From positions 1-45,855 of the forward strand of contig CAJXLN010000012.1 in assembly GCA_913056255.1 (NCBI GenBank): DNA of 45,855 bases, in the 5' to 3' direction. Position numbers and translations under genes: made by a program. The first letter of the stretch is position 1, and each line of letters opens with the position of its first letter. The notes under the pieces were generated by a model. That model did not search any database. It saw nothing but the letters and a program-made list of their open reading frames with translations, and had not been told where the DNA came from. The stretch comes from an uncultured Thermotogae bacterium. GTDB lineage: Bacteria; Thermotogota; Thermotogae; Mesoaciditogales; Mesoaciditogaceae. Shown here piece after piece: positions 26,736-35,410 of this stretch.

Positions 26736-27571
26736 TACGACCACTCCTCTTCGGTATCGGTGATCATGGTGTCTACCACTGCCGCCAATTCAGAACCAAC
26801 CTTCATGCCTACTGCTATGTAAATAAGTGCGATGAAACCTGCACTGTACAGGTCACCGATGATACCAGTTGGTAAGAAGTTGGCGAGAAAAGAATGCACA
26901 CTGAAAAAACCAATAAGGCCTATAATCACAAATGCTATTCCTGAAAGAGATTCAAAAGCTTTCAAACCCATGTGATTTGGACTGTATCCGCGCCTTCCCA
27001 AGAAGAGACCGAGTATCCCGGAAGCTATTACCGCACCACCCGGGAATCCACCACCTGGCGTTAAATGTCCGTGAACGAATATGTAGATTCCGAAGAGCAA
27101 TATCACTGAAAATGCAATTCTTGTGCCAACATACATTATCAAACTTGGCTCGGTTTTCTTCTTTCTCTCTTTTTTCCTCTTTCCAAATAGAAGCATCATA
27201 ACGCCACTGACAGCAAGAAATAAGACTGTAACCTCTCCAAGAGTGTCGAAACCACGATAATCCACAACTATCGATGTAACAACATTGGCGGCTCCATCTT
27301 CAAGATTGGCAGTTTTCTTAAACTCAATTGGAGTGTAGGCCACATCCGTTCTCAAGGGTTTAACACCCTTTGCGAAGAATTTACCAGAATCGAGTGATTT
27401 TGTGGCAGTTCTCACATTTTTCAAAACGTACAGCCTTGAGACTCTACCGTTGACATTTACACCCCATCCTTTGGGCATTTCGGTAAAAGCCAGAAAAAAT
27501 CCGACTATCAAAACTGCGATGACAGAAAGTGCAAAAATCTTTTTAAAAAGTTCGGGAGTCTCATTCTTCAT
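26735..27571 (-). CDS. Fused MbhE-MrpB-like membrane subunit
   Basis: 278 aa. The first half has one N-terminal helix (about 11-30), a loop of about 70 residues, then VVDYRGFDTLGEVTVLFLAVSGVMMLLFG, the motif of the MrpA C-terminal/MbhE unit. The second half (about 150-278) is MrpB/MbhF: IFVHGHLTPGGGFPGGAVIASG and a C-terminal GMKVGSELAAVVD. The two functions, often separate genes, are joined here by a basic linker (KRKKERKKKTEP). It overlaps the MbhD-like gene by 11 bases. Confidence 0.88.
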   Translation of the reverse strand: MKNETPELFKKIFALSVIAVLIVGFFLAFTEMPKGWGVNVNGRVSRLYVLKNVRTATKSLDSGKFFAKGVKPLRTDVAYTPIEFKKTANLEDGAANVVTSIVVDYRGFDTLGEVTVLFLAVSGVMMLLFGKRKKERKKKTEPSLIMYVGTRIAFSVILLFGIYIFVHGHLTPGGGFPGGAVIASGILGLFLGRRGYSPNHMGLKAFESLSGIAFVIIGLIGFFSVHSFLANFLPTGIIGDLYSAGFIALIYIAVGMKVGSELAAVVDTMITDTEEEWS

Positions 27572-27815
27572 CTTTAGTCTCCCCCTTTTTCACTCTTTTA
27601 AGGGCTATCACGAATATGGCAGTCGAGAGCCCAGCCCCTATAGCAGCTTCAGTGATTGCAACATCTGGCGCCTGCAAGAAAAAAAACAGACCAGAAACTC
27701 CCAAGCTGACCAATCCCATGGCGATGATCGAAGAGAGTAACTTCTTAGAAAAGACGGCTATTAAAGAACTTATAATTATCGCGATCACCACGACAGTTGC
27801 AACGTATATTATCAT
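27561..27815 (-). CDS. MbhD-like subunit (DUF4040, MrpA C-terminal piece)
   Basis: 84 aa with about three hydrophobic segments. SSIIAMGLVSLGVSGLFFFLQAPDVAITEAAIGAGLSTAIFVIAL is the DUF4040 pattern that is found as part of MrpA or as a separate MbhD protein. The APDVAxTEAAIG acidic pair is thought to be part of an ion path. It overlaps MrpG by ATGA, which fits strict translational coupling in this operon. Confidence 0.9.
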   Translation of the reverse strand: MIIYVATVVVIAIIISSLIAVFSKKLLSSIIAMGLVSLGVSGLFFFLQAPDVAITEAAIGAGLSTAIFVIALKRVKKGETKDEE

Positions 27816-28171
27816 TCATCTTCACCCTCTTCATGAATTTCCAGATGTCTTTCGGCACACTCATCTGGATCCGTACCGGGATACAATTTAACCCCAGCCC
27901 TGTACGATGCACGTGCCACAGAGTGGCTGGATATTGGATTCGTCATGAGAAGAAATATGGCTATCGCCACAGAAAAGGGGAGCCATCCTTTTGCAAGCAA
28001 TCCAACTCCAAGAGTGGTTGCAACAACTCCAAGAGTGGTTGATTTCGTGCCCGCCTGAAGCCTATTGAATAAATCTGGAAGTCTGAAAATTCCAAGAGCT
28101 CCAAGGAAAAGGAAAAAAACACCTATCGAAACGAGTACAACTCCAAGCCATCCAAGTATCGCATCGAGCAT
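27812..28171 (-). CDS. mnhG: MrpG/MnhG-like subunit
   Basis: 119 aa from ATG 28171, preceded by AAAGGGGG; a longer frame starts at TTG 28189. Three hydrophobic segments; FFLFLGALGIFRLPDLFNRLQAGTKSTTLGV is the MrpG/PhaG signature. Inside it lies a perfect 21-base tandem duplication giving TTLGVVATTLGV. It lies one base after mnhF. Confidence 0.93.
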   Translation of the reverse strand: MLDAILGWLGVVLVSIGVFFLFLGALGIFRLPDLFNRLQAGTKSTTLGVVATTLGVGLLAKGWLPFSVAIAIFLLMTNPISSHSVARASYRAGVKLYPGTDPDECAERHLEIHEEGEDE

Positions 28172-28172
28172 T

Positions 28173-28445
28173 TCAGAGCCCCCTTTCAAGATAACGAGCT
28201 ACAGTCAGGACACCAAGGAAAGAGAGAACGGCGTAAACCATGGCAACACTCAAAAGCACAAATTGGAAGAAGAAAAGTGCAAGTATCACCCAAAACCCTG
28301 TGGTGATAGTCGTCCAACTATCAAGACCCACCAATCTGTCTGAATTAGTTGGACCTATTACCGCTCTCAACGTGGCGAGTACTGTCGCTACCGAAATTAC
28401 GATGAACCATACAGCCCATATCGCTGTTGGAATCTCAATTCTCAT
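28173..28445 (-). CDS. mnhF: MrpF/MnhF-like subunit
   Basis: 90 aa with three hydrophobic segments, typical MrpF length. LATLRAVIGPTNSDRLVGLDSWTTI matches the conserved R-x-x-x-GP-x-x-x-DR-x-x-x-x-D motif of the family. It overlaps mnhE by ATGA and is one base from mnhG. Confidence 0.93.
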   Translation of the reverse strand: MRIEIPTAIWAVWFIVISVATVLATLRAVIGPTNSDRLVGLDSWTTITTGFWVILALFFFQFVLLSVAMVYAVLSFLGVLTVARYLERGL

Positions 28446-29014
28446 TTGAACATCGCCTCTAAAATCCTTTCAAATTTGCCAGCAATTTCGTGTGTTGCAC
28501 CTTTTACATCTTTGGCTTTCACGGTTATCCAGTGAATGTAAAGATAGTCGTCCTCAATGTCAAGGGAAAGTGTACCAGGTGTAAGGGTAATGGAATTTGC
28601 CAACCACACACGGGCAACCGGTGATTTCAAATTCGTTTTGATCTTAACGATTCCAGGTTTTATAGGCATTTTAGGGTTTAACACGATAGAGGCCACATGA
28701 ATGTTGGCTTTGATCATTTCCCAGGTGAAAACGGGCAGGTACCAGAATATCAAAATTCCTATTCTTTTGATGTTCTTGATCCCCGACACACTCAGCTGTT
28801 TGTATGAAAGGAGCGCACCTAAAAACGCGATCAACGCTCCAGCTTCCCATTCTTGAAGAGAGAATGGGTACGTCAAAACGATCCACAAAAGGTAATAAAT
28901 CAGAACCGCATAAAGATAACGACTTGCTTTAGAACTTTCCACCCTTTCCACGTTATCACCCCATTTGATATTTGTGAAAAAGTTCTCATCAAAAAGTGAA
29001 AAAACACTCTTCAT
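28442..29014 (-). CDS. mnhE: MrpE/MnhE-like subunit, first gene of the operon
   Basis: 190 aa in the longest frame. Two hydrophobic segments near residues 35-75 and the region KSPVARVWLANSITLTPGTLSLDIEDDYLYIHWI show the MrpE pattern (LANSITLTPGT). The start is uncertain: a good promoter ends only about ten bases before ATG 29014, so that start would be leaderless or nearly so. GTG 28951, with GGGGTGAT just upstream, would give 169 aa, closer to the usual MrpE length. As first gene it opens the Mrp part of the Mbx-type complex. Confidence 0.88.
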   Translation of the reverse strand: MKSVFSLFDENFFTNIKWGDNVERVESSKASRYLYAVLIYYLLWIVLTYPFSLQEWEAGALIAFLGALLSYKQLSVSGIKNIKRIGILIFWYLPVFTWEMIKANIHVASIVLNPKMPIKPGIVKIKTNLKSPVARVWLANSITLTPGTLSLDIEDDYLYIHWITVKAKDVKGATHEIAGKFERILEAMFK

Positions 29015-29024
29015 TCCTTTTGGT

Positions 29025-29054
29025 ATTATACCCCTACCCCTAAGAGGTATGCAA
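29025..29054 (-). promoter_or_regulatory. Sigma-70 promoter of the Mbx/Nfn operon
   Basis: Minus strand TTGCAT (29054-29049), 18-base spacer, TATAAT (29030-29025). The -10 is a perfect consensus. It lies 10 bases before ATG 29014 of mnhE and would transcribe the whole 13-kb operon. Confidence 0.65.
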
Positions 29055-29145
29055 AGTTTTTTATAAGATCGTGCAAATTTAATGTTACCGCGACAATTTT
29101 TTGCGTTTCAAAAAATCTTCAAACGAGATTCTCGGCCTGTTGTTC

Positions 29146-29191
29146 ACTACAGATGAATATATATGAAACTTTTCTGTTAATCATCTGTAGT
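29146..29191. repeat. 11-bp perfect inverted repeat in the mnhE/clc divergent gap
   Basis: ACTACAGATGA (29146-29156) and TCATCTGTAGT (29181-29191) are exact reverse complements with a 24-base AT-rich spacer. The gap separates two divergent genes, and a TATAAT for clc lies at 29215-29220. It may be a paired operator or a transcript hairpin; the sequence alone does not decide. Confidence 0.7.
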
Positions 29192-29246
29192 ATCATACCG
29201 AGGTAACAAGGTAATATAATATATCGCAACGTGGAGGTAGTTCAAA

Positions 29247-31010
29247 TTGGATGTTGAGAAAAACAAAGAACTTAGCCAGTTCAGGTTATCAATGCTGGCA
29301 ATTCTGGTAGGAATTGTAGCAGGTTTTGGAGCCATAGCGTTCAGAGCCTTGATCGCTATAATCCATAATGGAATGCTTCTTGGAAAATTTTCCATATTTT
29401 ACGATGCAAACATTCACACACAACCAAGTCCCTGGGGCAAATACGTTATGTTTGTTCCGGTGTTAGGCGCATTGGGTGTGGCATTTTTGGTTAAGAACTT
29501 TGCACCAGAAGCAAAAGGACACGGTGTTCCAGAAGTAATGGATTCTGTGTACTACAATAAAGGGAAAATACGACCGATCGTTGCGGCCATTAAGTCAATT
29601 GCTTCTGCTTTATCCATAGGCAGCGGTGGTTCCATAGGCCGTGAAGGACCAATAATTCAAATAGGCTCATCTTTTGGTTCCACAGTAGGTCAGCTGATAA
29701 GAATGCCCGCGTGGCAGCGCATCACTTTAATAGCGGCAGGAGCAGGAGCGGGCATTGCGGCAACCTTCAATACTCCAATAGGAGGAGTGTTGTTCGCAAT
29801 TGAATTGATAGTTCCTGAGTTCAGCGTCAGAACTTTCATTCCAATTGCGATATCAACGTCGACTGCTACATTCATAGGACGCATTTTCTTTGGAACTCAT
29901 CCCTCATTCGTGATACCGGCATTTGCCGTTCCAGAAAATCAGTTAACAAATCCGTATGTGCTGATAACTTACATAGGTTTGGGTTTGATCGTCGGGGTGA
30001 TAGCAGCTCTTTTCATAAAATCCATATACGCCTTTGAGGATTTTTTTGATAAGATGAAAGGAAATTATTATACACGCCATATGATAGGAATGTTTGCGGA
30101 AGGTATCATAATGTACATCCTCTTTACACAATTCGGGCATTATTACATTTCAGGAGTTGGTTACAGTACTGTTCAAGACATCCTGATGGGAGCTTTATCT
30201 GTTCCATGGTTTTTGCTTTTACTCGCCGCTCTTAAATTGCTCTCAACATCCTTAACACTTGGTTCTGGAGCATCGGGAGGAATTTTTTCGCCGGCGCTCT
30301 TTATGGGGGCAGCTCTGGGCGGAATGTACGGATCGATTTTACATCAACTGTTCCCAACTTTTGTATCTAATCCCCCAGCTTTTGCCGTTGTTGGGATGGC
30401 AGGAATGATAAGTGGTGTTACTGGTGCGGCGATCACTGGCATCGTGATGATATTCGAAATGACTCGAAACTACAATGTCATAATTCCAATGATAATAACA
30501 GCCGCCATTGCAGATGGAGTTAGAAGGGTTCTTTCGAAAGACAGCATATACACCAAAAAACTCACGCGCCGTGGGCACATCATACCCGAAATTTTCCACA
30601 TGAATATTCTTTTAGTAAAAAAGGTAAAAGATGTAATGGAAAAACGCGTAGTTTCCGTCCCGAAATCCATGGCAATTGATCAATTCCTAAAAGATTATGC
30701 CAGAATCGGCATTTTGAGTTTCATCGTAACCGATGGAAACACGATTGTTGGCGTTGCCACCATGAAATACGTGCTTCGTCAAATCGACAGAACGCTGAAA
30801 ATGGAAAACGTGATGAGCAGGAAATACGTGATTGTAAAAGAAGATGACATGCTCTTCAACGTGATTGCAAAAATGAGAGGCAAAAGATGTCCAACTGCTC
30901 TCGTGACTTTAAATGGGAAGTGCGCATCAGTTTCAGATGTGATAGGTATTGTTACGAAGGAGGAGATAGCTGAAGCTTCAGCAGCACAGGTAGAGATGTT
31001 CACAGAATAA
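29247..31010 (+). CDS. ClC-type chloride channel/antiporter with C-terminal CBS domains
   Basis: 587 aa. Residues about 15-430 form the ClC membrane core, with GSGGSIGREGP (125-135, gating glutamate E133), a GSGASGGIFSPALFMGAALGG stretch and GMAGMISGVTGAAITGIVMIFEMTRNY, all ClC family filters. Residues about 460-580 carry two CBS-type segments (VKDVMEKRVVSVPKSM and MENVMSRKYVIVKEDD), which often bind adenine nucleotides and regulate the pore. The start is TTG 29247 with GTGGAGG nine bases upstream. Gated glutamate retention suggests a Cl-/H+ exchanger, though a channel cannot be excluded. Confidence 0.93.
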   Translation: MDVEKNKELSQFRLSMLAILVGIVAGFGAIAFRALIAIIHNGMLLGKFSIFYDANIHTQPSPWGKYVMFVPVLGALGVAFLVKNFAPEAKGHGVPEVMDSVYYNKGKIRPIVAAIKSIASALSIGSGGSIGREGPIIQIGSSFGSTVGQLIRMPAWQRITLIAAGAGAGIAATFNTPIGGVLFAIELIVPEFSVRTFIPIAISTSTATFIGRIFFGTHPSFVIPAFAVPENQLTNPYVLITYIGLGLIVGVIAALFIKSIYAFEDFFDKMKGNYYTRHMIGMFAEGIIMYILFTQFGHYYISGVGYSTVQDILMGALSVPWFLLLLAALKLLSTSLTLGSGASGGIFSPALFMGAALGGMYGSILHQLFPTFVSNPPAFAVVGMAGMISGVTGAAITGIVMIFEMTRNYNVIIPMIITAAIADGVRRVLSKDSIYTKKLTRRGHIIPEIFHMNILLVKKVKDVMEKRVVSVPKSMAIDQFLKDYARIGILSFIVTDGNTIVGVATMKYVLRQIDRTLKMENVMSRKYVIVKEDDMLFNVIAKMRGKRCPTALVTLNGKCASVSDVIGIVTKEEIAEASAAQVEMFTE

Positions 31011-31076
31011 ACGTTGCACTCACAAACCTTTTGTAGGGATGATACTTACCACAGCTAAAAAATCAGGTGAATATCC

Positions 31077-32252
31077 ATGACAAAATCAAAAACAATAACT
31101 GTTATTTTATCCTTTTTATTCTTGAGTGCGTTTGTTTTCGCTACTCCATGGGCTCTCGTGCTTTCCGGTGGAGGTGCGAAAGGGGCATATGAGGCTGGGG
31201 CACTTAAAGCAATCGAAGAACTAAAACTCAATGTAAAAGGAGTTTATGGCACATCCGTAGGAGCATTAAACGGGGCTTTTTTTGTTCAAGGGGCAGTTAC
31301 CGATCTGTACAAAATGTGGCAAAATTTGTCGTTTTCAAATGTTGTCATGCTACCCTCCACAGTTTCAACGAACGTGTCAAATTTCGACGTTGCACACCAA
31401 TTGTTGAGTGGAAAAGGGTTTAATGTCAAGCCTCTTTATGAACTCATAAAAATGTACATTAATGAAAATAAGATTCGTAAAAGCGGGATAGATTTTGGAT
31501 TAGTCACATTTGATCTGTCCAATTTTTCTCCCGTGGAGATATACGTATCACAGATACCCAAAGGATCCCTTATTGGTTATCTGATGGCGAGCTCCAATTA
31601 TCCGCTTTTTCAAAGATGGATCATCGAAGGCAACACTTATATTGATGGTGGTGTTTACAACAATGTGCCAGTAAACATGGCATTATTAAAAGGATTCAAG
31701 AAAATTCTGTTGGTAGATGTTTCATATATTCCCATATTTTTGCCTCAGATCCCTCAAGGAACAACTCTAAAGATCGTGAAACCATCCGGGCCTCTTGGAA
31801 CTGCTATGGATTTCAATCCTAAAAAAGAGAGAGTATGGGAAAAAATGGGATACTTAGATACGATGAAGAGCTTTGGAAAATTCGTTGGGCGAAATTACTA
31901 CATATATCCATCTACGAAAAACCTTCTCATAGATAAAATGCTCAAAATGAATCACAATGAACTTGAAAAGATCGCCAAACCGATTGGAGCAGATGTTGAA
32001 AACTGTACAGCTGATTTTGCAGTTTACGAACGAATCATTCCAAAAATTTTGGAAATGATCCCTTCAAATTCTTTCACTTCGCTAAACCTTTCAATGATGG
32101 AATTTGCCGCAAAAAAATTTGGAATAAATCGTCTTGCCGCATATACTCAAGAATCGTTATGTGAAGCAATTTCAAAAGTTACTTTATCTTCCAAAAAAAT
32201 GCATGGTTTATCTTTGGCTATATGGTTAATCTCTGCGTATAAGGTAAAATAA
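31077..32252 (+). CDS. Exported patatin-like phospholipase
   Basis: 391 aa. Residues 1-22 look like a signal peptide (KTITVILSFLFLSAFVFA), so the protein is probably exported to the periplasm or toga space. The patatin core follows: oxyanion loop LSGGGAKGAYEAG (29-41), nucleophile S60 in YGTSVGALNG and D190 in YIDGGVYNNVPV, giving the Ser-Asp dyad. It should hydrolyse lipid acyl esters. ATG 31077 follows AGGTGAATATCC. The last about 100 residues are a divergent tail of unknown role. It sits alone after clc and is followed by two hairpins. Confidence 0.9.
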   Translation: MTKSKTITVILSFLFLSAFVFATPWALVLSGGGAKGAYEAGALKAIEELKLNVKGVYGTSVGALNGAFFVQGAVTDLYKMWQNLSFSNVVMLPSTVSTNVSNFDVAHQLLSGKGFNVKPLYELIKMYINENKIRKSGIDFGLVTFDLSNFSPVEIYVSQIPKGSLIGYLMASSNYPLFQRWIIEGNTYIDGGVYNNVPVNMALLKGFKKILLVDVSYIPIFLPQIPQGTTLKIVKPSGPLGTAMDFNPKKERVWEKMGYLDTMKSFGKFVGRNYYIYPSTKNLLIDKMLKMNHNELEKIAKPIGADVENCTADFAVYERIIPKILEMIPSNSFTSLNLSMMEFAAKKFGINRLAAYTQESLCEAISKVTLSSKKMHGLSLAIWLISAYKVK

Positions 32253-32278
32253 GACCTTATCCCTAAACAAAAATAGGA

Positions 32279-32310
32279 GCGGGATTGCCCTTTGGCAATA
32301 TCTTTCCCGC
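32279..32310 (+). terminator. Bulged hairpin 1 after the patatin gene, likely terminator
   Basis: GCGGG-ATTGCC-CTTT-GGCAAT-ATCTTT-CCCGC followed by TTTTA. The lower stem of 5 bp and the upper stem of 6 bp are both perfect; the six unpaired bases ATCTTT lie on the 3-prime side. It sits 27 bases after the patatin stop, with a U-run after it, so termination is likely. Confidence 0.75.
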
Positions 32311-32322
32311 TTTTACGACTAT

Positions 32323-32355
32323 GCTGGGAGTGCCAGTGGCACTCATCTTTCCAGC
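32323..32355. repeat. Bulged hairpin 2, structural copy of hairpin 1
   Basis: GCTGG-GAGTGCC-AGT-GGCACTC-ATCTTT-CCAGC. Lower stem 5 bp, upper stem 7 bp, again perfect, with the same ATCTTT bulge in the same place. The stem bases differ from hairpin 1 while pairing is kept. It has no T-run after it. Confidence 0.75.
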
Positions 32356-32439
32356 AGACTTGTTTGAGGCGGCAGCCGAGAAGCGATAGCTGCGACCGAG
32401 AAAGCGAGTCGAACAGGACGTTCGTATGCAGTGTGCCGA

Positions 32440-32508
32440 GCGATGTGAACTGAAATATGGATAAACGAGCGATTCGTCTTGATAAGGCTTCGAAAAAAAT
32501 TCCCTTGT
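32440..32508 (+). repeat. Dispersed intergenic repeat, copy C (3-prime part diverged)
   Basis: GCGATGTGAACTGAAATATGGATAAACGAGCGATTCG followed by TCTTGATAAGGCTTCGAAAAAAATTC. It matches the other copies through the core but lacks the second G of TTCGG and loses the hairpin and tail (reads CCCTTGTGGTAGAG). It lies in the 368-base gap 32253-32620, together with the two bulged hairpins and three CCGAG(AA/AAA)GCGA-like motifs at 32376, 32396 and 32436. Confidence 0.8.
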
Positions 32509-32620
32509 GGTAGAGTTAACATACACTTGAGTTAAAGGTATCGTGATTTTTTAAGACTGAATTCTTAGTATGTACGACGATCAAAATGGTAAAATGTTTA
32601 CTTAGAGGGGGTGTGTTATT

Positions 32621-33235
32621 GTGAAATTGGATGGCTTTGGCGATATTTTTGGAGTGATAAGAAGAAATCCTGGAGTTATCTTTCCGGCTTTTTTAGGAGT
32701 TGCTGTGGCTTTGATTTTCGATGTAATCTCGTTTGAATACTCTGGGATGGTCAAAACTCTGAATTTTAGTTGGATACCATTTTCATTTGAAATTTTCAAA
32801 TGGAGTGTGGCTTTCACTCTTTCAGGATTGACGGCTTTACTCATGAAAAAGAATACAAAAGAATCACAGGAGTTCTTTTCTAAAAACTTTTTAGATGTCT
32901 TTGTATTCTCTGTTTTCATGGCATTTTTTGTCGTTGTGGGATTAGATTTGTACGTCGTACCAGGTTTGTTAATTCTTTTTTTCATGATCTACATACCGAG
33001 TGAAATGATTTTAAAACAAGATACGAATTCTTTGAAAAGATTCAAGGGAAACCTGAGCTTCATTTTGGAAGATGCCCACGTTATTCACACACTCGTTGCC
33101 CTTCTCTTGATAATTGTTTTTATATTGATTCCATACATTGGCGAATACATAGCGATATTTTTCTACATTCTATGGATTCCGAATATCTACATTTCTGGAA
33201 AAAGAGAGAGCGAAGAAGAGGAGATAGAGTGGTGA
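32621..33235 (+). CDS. Membrane protein of unknown function
   Basis: 204 aa from GTG 32621, which follows GAGGGGGTG at 7 bases. Hydrophobic segments lie near residues 18-35, 52-75, 88-112, 115-135 and 150-190, so four to six membrane passes. The ends are charged, with an acidic tail SEEEEIEW. I do not recognise a family; it loosely resembles DUF4013-type glycerophosphoryl-diester-like membrane proteins but I see no firm motif. Its stop TGA is directly followed by the rel start, so it is co-transcribed with rel and perhaps dtd. Confidence 0.75.
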   Translation: MKLDGFGDIFGVIRRNPGVIFPAFLGVAVALIFDVISFEYSGMVKTLNFSWIPFSFEIFKWSVAFTLSGLTALLMKKNTKESQEFFSKNFLDVFVFSVFMAFFVVVGLDLYVVPGLLILFFMIYIPSEMILKQDTNSLKRFKGNLSFILEDAHVIHTLVALLLIIVFILIPYIGEYIAIFFYILWIPNIYISGKRESEEEEIEW

Positions 33236-35410
33236 TTGTTGTTGGAAGATTATGAAAAAATGATGCGTGAAATACTTATCCTGATCAGTAAGGAATACGG
33301 CTCATCTGACGCTGAACTGGTAAAAAAGGCTTATGAATTTGCCGAAAATGCCCATAAGAGTCAGATGCGTGAAAGTGGTGAAAACTACATTTCTCATCCA
33401 GTTAACGTTGCAAAAATCGTTTCGGATCTTGGCATGGATCCACCAACGGTATGTGGAGCGCTGCTTCACGATGTCGTAGAGGATACAAATACAACTATAG
33501 AAAAGATAAGAGAAGAATTCGGATCTGAAATTGCCTTGATAGTCAACGGTCTTACTAAAATAGAAGCTTTAGAAAAAGAAGATGTGAAGTTTTCTGAGAT
33601 CGAAACCATTCGAAAGATGATCTTCGCAATGGCTCAGGATATACGTGTCGTGATAGTCAAACTTGCCGACAGGCTGCATAACATGAGGACTTTAGATGCT
33701 TTAAAACCCGAGAAACAGAAAAGAAAGTCTCGCCAAACTTTGGAAATTTACGCTCCGATTGCCAATCGAATCGGGATATACACCATCAAAAGAGAACTCG
33801 AAGATCTTTCCTTTAAATATCTCTATCCAAAAGATTACCATGAGATCAAAAAGCTCGTTGACAAGAAAATTCGAGAGAGAAGCCAGGAAATAGAATACTA
33901 CAGAAAAAAATTGGAGGAATCTCTTAGAGAAAACAGGGTGGAATTCATAGAGATCGATGGCAGGAGCAAGCATTTTTACAGTATATGGAGAAAAATGCAC
34001 ACAAAAAACAAGAAATTCAGCGAGATATACGACTTATTTGCTCTAAGGATTTTGGTTAAAGATGTTTCAAGATGCTACACATCACTTGGAGTGGTGCACA
34101 ATTTATGGAACCCAATACCGGGGAGATTCAAAGATTATATAGCATCCCCAAAATCAAACGGTTACCAGGCACTTCACACGTCTGTAATGACCAATAAAGG
34201 GGATGCCCTGGAAATTCAAATAAGGGACGAGAAAATGCATCATGAAGCCGAGTACGGGATGGCCGCACATTGGAAATACAAAGAAGGCGAAGTGAAAAAG
34301 AGCGAATGGATCGGCAGACTCGTCGAATGGCAAAAAGATTACGCCAAAGGTCTTTCTGGATGGCGAGATTTCGCAAAAGAACTCCGGCTTGATGAGGTTT
34401 TTGCATTCACTCCAAAGGGAGAGATAAAGCATTTGCCAAAAGGCGCGACGCTCATAGACTTTGCCTATACCATACACACGGATATAGGTAATCATTATGC
34501 AGGCGCAATTGTGAACGGCCACATGGTCCCAATGGGATATAAAATCCAAAATGGAGACAGAATACGGATAACGGTCGATAAAAACAGTACTGGACCAAGT
34601 CTTGATTGGCTTAAATACGCTCACAGTTCCCGAACGCGAGCAAAGATAAAAAAACAGCTTCGCGAGCGTTTCTCAAAGGATTACATGGCTCGTGGACGTG
34701 AAATTCTACGAGAAATAGCGAAAAAACATCATGTTTCAGTTGAAGACATCCTCATTGACAAAAAAATAAAACATTACCTTGATGTGCGTCATATCGAAAG
34801 CGAAGAGGAATTTGAAATTCGTTTGGGTGAAGGGGCGATCACATCTGTCCAGATTGAAAAACTCATTGAGAAAGAAAAAAAGCCCAAAGAGGTGCAAGAG
34901 CAGCATACACCAGCTAAACCAGAAGGGAAAGAGATATTCGTTGAGGATCTTGATGGAATAGAAGTTCATTTTGCAAAATGCTGCAATCCAATTCCTGGAG
35001 ATCCCATTGTGGGTATCGTGACACGAAGTCATGGTATAAGCATACACACCGCAGACTGTAGAAATTTGAAAGGAATCGATCGTGAACGAATCGTCAAGGT
35101 TTCCTGGGGAATAAAATCCGATGAACTCTTCGAAGCAAATCTGGGAGTGAAAGCTTACGATCGAGAAAGATTTTTGGCAGACGTGATGAACAGAATTCGA
35201 GAAAAGCACGTTCAAATCGTTGGTGTGATGTCATACGCCGATGATGTGGGAATAGCACACGCCTCAATACGAGTTAACGTTTCGGGCTTGGAGCAATTGA
35301 AAGATCTGATTGAGCATATACGTAAAGAAAAGGGAATTATCGAGGTTCGAAGGGAAAGGGGAGGAATAAGTGAGGGCAGTGGTTCAGCGCGTTACAGGCG
35401 CAAGAGTTGA
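33236..35410 (+). CDS. rel: Bifunctional (p)ppGpp synthetase/hydrolase Rel
   Basis: 724 aa, full length. The hydrolase HD domain is intact: H54 in SHPVNVA, H78-D79 and E82-D83 in LLHDVVED, and the N150 region in [10 protein letters not shown]. The synthetase domain has [20 protein letters not shown] from 297; RFKD is the form found in bifunctional Rel proteins. The TGS domain spans about 389-450 ([24 protein letters not shown]), then a helical part, a [13 protein letters not shown] cysteine segment near 580-605 and an ACT domain at about 640-710. It starts at one of three TTG codons (33236, 33239, 33242) right after the previous stop. It controls the stringent response. Confidence 0.95.
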   Translation: MLLEDYEKMMREILILISKEYGSSDAELVKKAYEFAENAHKSQMRESGENYISHPVNVAKIVSDLGMDPPTVCGALLHDVVEDTNTTIEKIREEFGSEIALIVNGLTKIEALEKEDVKFSEIETIRKMIFAMAQDIRVVIVKLADRLHNMRTLDALKPEKQKRKSRQTLEIYAPIANRIGIYTIKRELEDLSFKYLYPKDYHEIKKLVDKKIRERSQEIEYYRKKLEESLRENRVEFIEIDGRSKHFYSIWRKMHTKNKKFSEIYDLFALRILVKDVSRCYTSLGVVHNLWNPIPGRFKDYIASPKSNGYQALHTSVMTNKGDALEIQIRDEKMHHEAEYGMAAHWKYKEGEVKKSEWIGRLVEWQKDYAKGLSGWRDFAKELRLDEVFAFTPKGEIKHLPKGATLIDFAYTIHTDIGNHYAGAIVNGHMVPMGYKIQNGDRIRITVDKNSTGPSLDWLKYAHSSRTRAKIKKQLRERFSKDYMARGREILREIAKKHHVSVEDILIDKKIKHYLDVRHIESEEEFEIRLGEGAITSVQIEKLIEKEKKPKEVQEQHTPAKPEGKEIFVEDLDGIEVHFAKCCNPIPGDPIVGIVTRSHGISIHTADCRNLKGIDRERIVKVSWGIKSDELFEANLGVKAYDRERFLADVMNRIREKHVQIVGVMSYADDVGIAHASIRVNVSGLEQLKDLIEHIRKEKGIIEVRRERGGISEGSGSARYRRKS

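Noticed and set aside
28003-28041. Start of a CRISPR-like or tandem repeat array
   Set aside because: There are only two copies, 21 bases apart, in frame inside mnhG. No CRISPR array or cas gene was found anywhere in the window.
32263-32526. 87-codon minus-strand frame whose end (ATGTPSIVVKAGK) loosely resembles a thioredoxin-fold tail
   Set aside because: It covers two perfect bulged hairpins and a dispersed repeat, and its repeated peptide pattern follows from the tandem hairpins. The compensatory stem changes point to nucleic-acid structure, not protein.
32567-32595. Promoter before the membrane protein gene (TAAAAT at 32590)
   Set aside because: No acceptable -35 hexamer or extended -10 lies at the right distance, so the match is too weak to list.
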